In this document: positions 59,986-64,000 of the stretch, piece after piece | Position numbering within the stretch: the stretch's first letter is position 1 | Layout: the number at the start of each line of letters is the position of its first letter | DNA from: an uncultured Oscillospiraceae bacterium | GTDB lineage: Bacteria; Bacillota; Clostridia; Oscillospirales; Oscillospiraceae | Length of the DNA: 64,000 nucleotides | Assembly: GCA_934597175.1 (NCBI GenBank) | Contig: CAKTQR010000001.1 | Coordinates: 100,521 to 164,520 of the forward strand | Direction of reading: 5' to 3' | Notes under the pieces: model-generated | What the model was told of the DNA's origin: nothing | The model's input: only the letters and a program-made list of their open reading frames with translations | Database searches by the model: none | Program-made: the position numbers and the translations under genes

Positions 59986-60013
59986 GAGCAGATAGGCGTT
60001 TGCCTATCTGCTC
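59986..60013 (-). terminator. Rhs-array boundary hairpin 5
   Basis: Perfect GAGCAGATAGGC stem and complement with five T, fused to Rhs-C core at AACGCCGCAGG. Confidence 0.93.
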
Positions 60014-60029
60014 TGGGGGTTATTCTATG

Positions 60030-60260
60030 CTAAAACAACTTTTCCCTCACGAAATATGAGATTATCATAATTCCCGCACTAATAAACGCTCCATTAAATA
60101 TGCCGTCGGTATCCAACGGGAAGTTGATGCTCTTTAGCAAATTGTTGCCCTTAACATAACCAAAAAATTCACAATAATAAAAATATAAACTAAAAACCAG
60201 TAGGATAACAAGTGATACTATACTTATCACAAGCAGAGCGCATTTAACAAATTCTCTCAT
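60030..60260 (-). CDS. Small two-helix membrane protein, immunity candidate of Rhs unit B
   Basis: 76 residues. Helix 1 (ALLVISIVSLVILLVFSLYFYY) and helix 2 (GAFISAGIMIISYFV) are joined by a loop with NNLLKSINFPLDTDG. The ATG overlaps the Rhs-B stop by four bases. Tiny two-helix immunity proteins usually protect against membrane-active tips; that is inference here. Confidence 0.68.
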   Translation of the reverse strand: MREFVKCALLVISIVSLVILLVFSLYFYYCEFFGYVKGNNLLKSINFPLDTDGIFNGAFISAGIMIISYFVREKLF

Positions 60261-62494
60261 TTTAATCTGTACTCCCTATCCACTCCTCTTTGCGCAGGAT
60301 CATCACTAAAAATAGATATCGTTGTTTCCACCCATGCATACGCAGCAAATCCATATGCAGTTACCATCCCTAATGGCTTTGCTGATCCTGCAAAGAAACT
60401 TTTTATATTACTTTTAAAATTACTTTTTGAAACAGGGTTGTTAAAAAAAGCATCCTTAGCAAATGCGGCAGTAGTTGTACCCGCTTTTGTTGCACTTGGC
60501 ATTAGTATTTTAGCGCCATTATCGAAAACGGCATCAATAACATCAGTTGCAACTTGACCACCGCTCTTGTTTTTGCCTCCAGCATTTGCATTGCTGCCAC
60601 TGCTACCACCTCCGCTGGAGCTGCTACTTTTACCGCCAGTGCCTTTAGATTTTTTGGCTTGAAGAACAGACACTTCAGTTGCCCTTGCACTAATTGATAA
60701 AGCGCAAGAAATCACAGCAACTCCCGCAACAGATCCTGCTCCAAAAGTTGACACGGTAACTGCAACAGCCGCCACAACAGCCACGGCCGTAACCGCAATA
60801 GCAGTTGCTTTTAGAACTGTACTCCACTTTGGCCAATGCCCACTCTCATCTGACATATTGACCGGGTTATTCTCGCAATATGCGAACATATTATAACCGA
60901 GAACACCCTCGTTTAGCTGACCATCAGCGGATATGAATCTACCGGTATCGGGGTCATAATAGCGAGACTGTAGGTAATACAGGCTAGTCTCAGTATCGTA
61001 GTAGTAACCACGGTAGCGGAAGGGGTTTTGAGTGCCGATAGAGTTTGCGGTGGTATCCTTGAGCTCCACGAGCTTGCCCCATGCGTCGTAGGTGTAGGTT
61101 ACGACGAGCTTGCCGGTGGCGGCGTCGGCGAGGGCTATTACATCGCCTTGGAGATTGTAGATGTAATAATAGAAATGGTTGCTGCTGTCCGCCATGGCGA
61201 CACGGTTGCCTTGCTGGTCGTAGAAGAAACTTGTGGTTATTCCTTTTGTCGTCTGGGCAAGAATTTGCGTTCCGTTGAGCAGGTACTTGGTCGTAGTCGA
61301 GCCTACGGTTTTGCTGGTACGGATACCCTCGGAGTCGTAGGTGAAGCTCAGATTTGTGCCGTTCTTCCCTGCGCTCTTGAGCTGGCGTCCTTCCCAGCCC
61401 ATTGTCCAGCCACGGTAAGTAGTGGGGTTGCCGATGGCATCGTAGACTATGCTTTCACCATTGTATGATGTAAGCTCATCTCCCCATGCGGAGTTGCCGT
61501 AGGTGTAATTGATGGTTTCGGTTGCCGTTTTGCCGTCAAGGCTGCCGGTCGTATACGCATAAATCTTCTTGGCAGTTATATTGCCGCCTGCATCGTAGCT
61601 GTAAGTTATGGTGCAATTCTGCGTGACCGAATCGTGACGGACTAACTGATTCTTAGAATCGTAGCTGTAGCTCTCACGCAGCGGCTTTGTGGCATCGGAA
61701 GTCCAGACATTTTCGCTCGTAATATTCCCGACGCCGTCATATTCATACCAACGGTCGTAGGTGGATAAGCCGCCGGAGACATATGCGTAGTCTATGCCAC
61801 GAACTGTGCCCGTTGTGCGGTTTTCCGTTGAGGTCCAGTCAACATAGCCATATGAAGCACTAACTTTGTTATCCACGCCCGGGACGGCGTAAGTCCGGGT
61901 CTTGAGGCGGGTCAGGTCGTCGTAGCTGTTCTCGACGATGTACTTCGAGCTCGGGCCGAACTTGACATTGAGCGGCAGGTTATCCTTGTCGGAGTAATTG
62001 AAGTAAACATCCCGGGGCTGGCTGCCGGTCTTATAGTGCAACTCGGTGGACTTATCGAGCTTGTCATACGATGTCTTGACATAGCTGCCGTCTGCGCCGC
62101 TGACCTGCAAGAGTCTGCCTATGTCATCGTAGAGATACTCAAGCACTCGACCGCTTGACTCGGTATAACGGGCAAGGTTGCCGTCGGCGTTGTAAGTCCA
62201 ATAGAACTTTGTAGCTCCATTGTACGACCTTGAGGTCTCCCTGTCAAGGGAATCGTATGCATGGCCGACTTTGAACTTGTTTCCGTACTCCTGCTGCGTC
62301 AACAGGCCGTTGTTCGACTTATAGGTGTTAGTCACGAGAGACTGGTCGCCGACCTTGACTTCGGTGTTGTTGCCCCACTTGTCATAAACAAAATTGTAGG
62401 TGGGACTGCTGCCCGGGGACTGTATGCTCGTGAGCTGTCCCTTGTCATTGTATGCGTAGGAGACCTCTGAGCCGCCCGTGGCGACCTTTTTCAT
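60257..62494 (-). CDS. Rhs core-tip cassette B
   Basis: 745 residues from MKKVATGG; the frame is open further upstream through SYTYDGNTDR to the hairpin at 62605. YD repeats (about 1-500) end FRYRGYYYDTETSLYYLQSRYY and SDESGHWP (near 548). The tip starts with a 40-residue Ala/Val-rich hydrophobic region, a Ser/Gly/Lys linker (GGKSSSSSGGGSSG), then a domain with VATDVIDAVFDNGAKILMPS and a final NFKSNIKSFFAGSAKPLG. Unrecognised; the long hydrophobic stretch suggests membrane insertion. Confidence 0.8.
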   Translation of the reverse strand: MKKVATGGSEVSYAYNDKGQLTSIQSPGSSPTYNFVYDKWGNNTEVKVGDQSLVTNTYKSNNGLLTQQEYGNKFKVGHAYDSLDRETSRSYNGATKFYWTYNADGNLARYTESSGRVLEYLYDDIGRLLQVSGADGSYVKTSYDKLDKSTELHYKTGSQPRDVYFNYSDKDNLPLNVKFGPSSKYIVENSYDDLTRLKTRTYAVPGVDNKVSASYGYVDWTSTENRTTGTVRGIDYAYVSGGLSTYDRWYEYDGVGNITSENVWTSDATKPLRESYSYDSKNQLVRHDSVTQNCTITYSYDAGGNITAKKIYAYTTGSLDGKTATETINYTYGNSAWGDELTSYNGESIVYDAIGNPTTYRGWTMGWEGRQLKSAGKNGTNLSFTYDSEGIRTSKTVGSTTTKYLLNGTQILAQTTKGITTSFFYDQQGNRVAMADSSNHFYYYIYNLQGDVIALADAATGKLVVTYTYDAWGKLVELKDTTANSIGTQNPFRYRGYYYDTETSLYYLQSRYYDPDTGRFISADGQLNEGVLGYNMFAYCENNPVNMSDESGHWPKWSTVLKATAIAVTAVAVVAAVAVTVSTFGAGSVAGVAVISCALSISARATEVSVLQAKKSKGTGGKSSSSSGGGSSGSNANAGGKNKSGGQVATDVIDAVFDNGAKILMPSATKAGTTTAAFAKDAFFNNPVSKSNFKSNIKSFFAGSAKPLGMVTAYGFAAYAWVETTISIFSDDPAQRGVDREYRLK

Positions 62495-62604
62495 GCGGTC
62501 GGTATTCCCGTCATAGGTGTAGCTCGTAACGCCGCCTCTGGCGTCTGTGACGCTTGTGAGCGTGCCTTTATAGGTGTTGTAACTGTTGCCTGCGGCGTTA
62601 AAAA

Positions 62605-62633
62605 GAGCAGATAGGCGTGATGCCTATCTGCTC
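62605..62633 (-). terminator. Rhs-array boundary hairpin 6
   Basis: GAGCAGATAGGC stem and complement with a 5-base loop and five T, fused to Rhs-B core at AACGCCGCAGG. Terminates the unit A immunity gene. Confidence 0.93.
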
Positions 62634-62697
62634 TGAATAATGATAAAGTTGAAGTTCATCTAGTAAAGCGATATTACTTGGTGGATATGCTCGCACA

Positions 62698-63243
62698 TTA
62701 AATTAATTCTGTCTCTATGCCTATAATTTTGCTTAACTCGCTGTATCTAACAGTAATCATATAGCCGTCTTTCGTGCAATGCGTCGAGGTTTTGGGAAAA
62801 TCGTTTCTGCCGGCATTCAAAAAAGCATAATCGCCATCGGGATCTATTTTTTTTACGGAATCCACCGATTCGCCTATAGATAGTAATGCAAAATCATCTT
62901 TTTTTAGTTGTGTGTTGTAAATACGCCCAAAAAGGCTGTTCCCGGACTCATCAAATAGCACAACGCAGACACCATCATCTCCCAGATACGACGCTCGGTA
63001 GAGGCCATCTACTTTTCTTAGGCATTCAATGGGGTAAACCTCGTTCAGTTCATCTATGGAGCCTCGAAAATCCGCAATATCATTCAGTTGCGAGCTTTCA
63101 TAAACATTTGAGGATAGTTCTATAATGCTCTCGTCTAATAACGACAATTCAACATTCATTTCATCTCCCCCATTTCCACATGCACAAAGCAAATTGATAA
63201 GTACAAAGGCGATTAATATTAGTGCACATCCAAATCTATGCAT
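62698..63243 (-). CDS. Lipoprotein immunity candidate of Rhs unit A
   Basis: 181 residues from the ATG at 63243, with GAGAGG just upstream; a longer in-frame start inside the Rhs tip is unlikely. The signal MHRFGCALILIAFVLINLLC leads into the lipobox region LLCACGNGG. The mature domain has DELNEVYPIECLRKVDG, VVLFDESGNSLF and a late STHCTKDGYMITVRY. Surface location fits a tip that acts outside the membrane. Layout resembles the anchored protein at 53668. Confidence 0.75.
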   Translation of the reverse strand: MHRFGCALILIAFVLINLLCACGNGGDEMNVELSLLDESIIELSSNVYESSQLNDIADFRGSIDELNEVYPIECLRKVDGLYRASYLGDDGVCVVLFDESGNSLFGRIYNTQLKKDDFALLSIGESVDSVKKIDPDGDYAFLNAGRNDFPKTSTHCTKDGYMITVRYSELSKIIGIETELI

Positions 63244-63250
63244 AAACCTC

Positions 63251-64000
63251 TCACCTTCCCACAGCATAATAAATAATTGGGCTATCATAATACGGAACGC
63301 CACCTAATGTCCAAGGAATTGTATTCGGTGTCATACCGGGATCCCAAAGCACTGACGCACCTCCATACCCATGTTTTTCTGCCCACTGACCCGTGTTAGT
63401 TTGCCTCATGAAATGATAATCATACAACAGCTCGCCAGTAGATGGGTTATATGCCCACGGCTTTGTTCCAACCCGTAAAGCGATTTTGAATTCATTGTCA
63501 TATACCTTTGATGATGGTCCCCCAATTTTTCGAACTGAGTATCCCTTTGCTTTCAAATCTGCTTCAACAGACTTTCCAACATCTTTTACATCGCCCCAGT
63601 TTGACGGAGTTCGTCCACTAGCCCCACCCGGCTGCTCGTTAGTCGACGAACCTATTGCGTAGGCATAGCAGTTCGGTGAATCTTCGTCGTCGCTGCCGGG
63701 CATATCAACATAAGGCTGAGCCGATCCGACATCCGATGTAGGTTGTGACGAACAGCCCGAAATGGTAACAGCACAAACAATCGCAGTTGCAATAAACAAC
63801 AACGCAGTAACAAAGAACTTACCACTAGGGTCAAACCTATTTACTGGATTGTTACCGCAGTAGGCAAATGTATTAGAATTAAGTGGACCGCCTATATTAG
63901 TTGATGCAAATCCGTCTGCGGAGATGAATCTGCCAGTATCGGGGTCGTAATAGCGGCTATTCAGATAGTACAGGCTGGTTTCAGTGTCGTAATAATAGCC
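63251..64000 (-). CDS. Rhs core-tip cassette A with Cys/His tip (5' end beyond window)
   Basis: The frame is open to the window edge. The core end GYYYDTETSLYYLNSRYYDPDTG and FDPSGK is at about 63825. The tip then has a hydrophobic helix ending TISGCSSQ (lipobox-like), NCYAYAIGSSTNEQPGG and DYHFMRQTNTGQWAEKHG, finishing YDSPIIYYAVGR. Cys, His and Trp positions match the tip of unit D, so both probably share a cysteine-hydrolase fold; target unknown. Whether this is a truncated cassette or the expressed full-length Rhs gene depends on sequence outside the window. Confidence 0.8.
   Translation of the reverse strand, partial: GYYYDTETSLYYLNSRYYDPDTGRFISADGFASTNIGGPLNSNTFAYCGNNPVNRFDPSGKFFVTALLFIATAIVCAVTISGCSSQPTSDVGSAQPYVDMPGSDDEDSPNCYAYAIGSSTNEQPGGASGRTPSNWGDVKDVGKSVEADLKAKGYSVRKIGGPSSKVYDNEFKIALRVGTKPWAYNPSTGELLYDYHFMRQTNTGQWAEKHGYGGASVLWDPGMTPNTIPWTLGGVPYYDSPIIYYAVGR

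Noticed and set aside
47071..62633. Regularly spaced 28-base repeat taken as a CRISPR array
   Set aside because: Copies are 2-5 kb apart, palindromic, followed by T-runs and separated by genes; no cas genes.
46174..64000. Insertion sequence or prophage origin for the array
   Set aside because: No transposase, integrase, terminase or target-site duplication was found; all units are Rhs and small partner genes.
1..64000. tRNA or rRNA genes
   Set aside because: No cloverleaf with CCA-type acceptor stem or rRNA motif was seen in any intergenic region, all of which are short.

Overview
The window looks like a chromosomal segment of a gut-type Firmicute of class Clostridia, probably Oscillospiraceae/Ruminococcaceae. 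That is inferred from gene order and content: leuS-rsfS-LCP-nadD/yqeK-yhbY-rdgB-ftsY-smc, dprA-topA-trmFO-plsX-rnc, a FeoA/FeoB set with a FeoB-associated Cys-rich protein, a butyrate-type CoA-transferase, and consensus sigma-A promoters. No rRNA, tRNA, CRISPR array, transposase or phage gene was recognised. Almost everything lies on the minus strand.

Region 1 (1-35 kb) is conserved housekeeping. It holds an RNase M5-like Toprim fragment, holA and comEC; mltG-U32 peptidase-alaS-hinT; a 45-residue Cys-rich membrane peptide; cobB-wecG-tmk-5-formyl-THF ligase; and a HAD phosphatase with ogg. A plus-strand trio follows (CoA-transferase, ProX-like deacylase, MTA/SAH nucleosidase). After it come rpsU and a long minus-strand run from dprA to leuS. 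SMC has symmetrically shortened arms, and NadD is fused to YqeK.

Region 2 (35-43 kb) starts with a phosphodiester-glycosidase-like membrane protein and a structured intergenic element bracketed by two copies of one terminator. A ferrous-iron locus follows: feoA, feoB, a FeoB-associated peptide, a DUF6110-like protein and a P-type ATPase with an atypical SCA motif. Divergent from it are an anchored HMA protein and a DtxR-family regulator. Three copies of a GTTAGC-type inverted repeat sit at the feoA promoter, the divergent promoter and before feoB, so a metal-responsive regulon can be read from the DNA.

Region 3 (43-64 kb) is the most unusual part: a polymorphic-toxin (Rhs/YD-repeat) cassette array. 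Seven 5'-truncated Rhs core-tip reading frames share near-identical cores but end in seven different C-terminal tips. Each is followed by one or two small immunity-like genes. The units are separated by a recurring hairpin terminator (arms GAGCAGATAGGC and complement), in two boundary types. In one the terminator is fused directly to Rhs core; in the other it is followed by a conserved promoter (TTGACG-N17-TAnnAT). None of the seven has a secretion signal or convincing start, so the array looks like stored tip/immunity cassettes for a full-length Rhs gene to the right of the window. The silent-store idea is inference, and the promoters at some boundaries argue that certain units may be expressed. 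Two tips share a Cys/His module behind an internal lipobox-like segment and are paired with membrane-anchored immunity candidates. One tip is an AHH nuclease. An immunity-like operon (43.4-45.2 kb), pnuC with a structured leader, and an orphan MGAWG-type gene extend the island leftwards.
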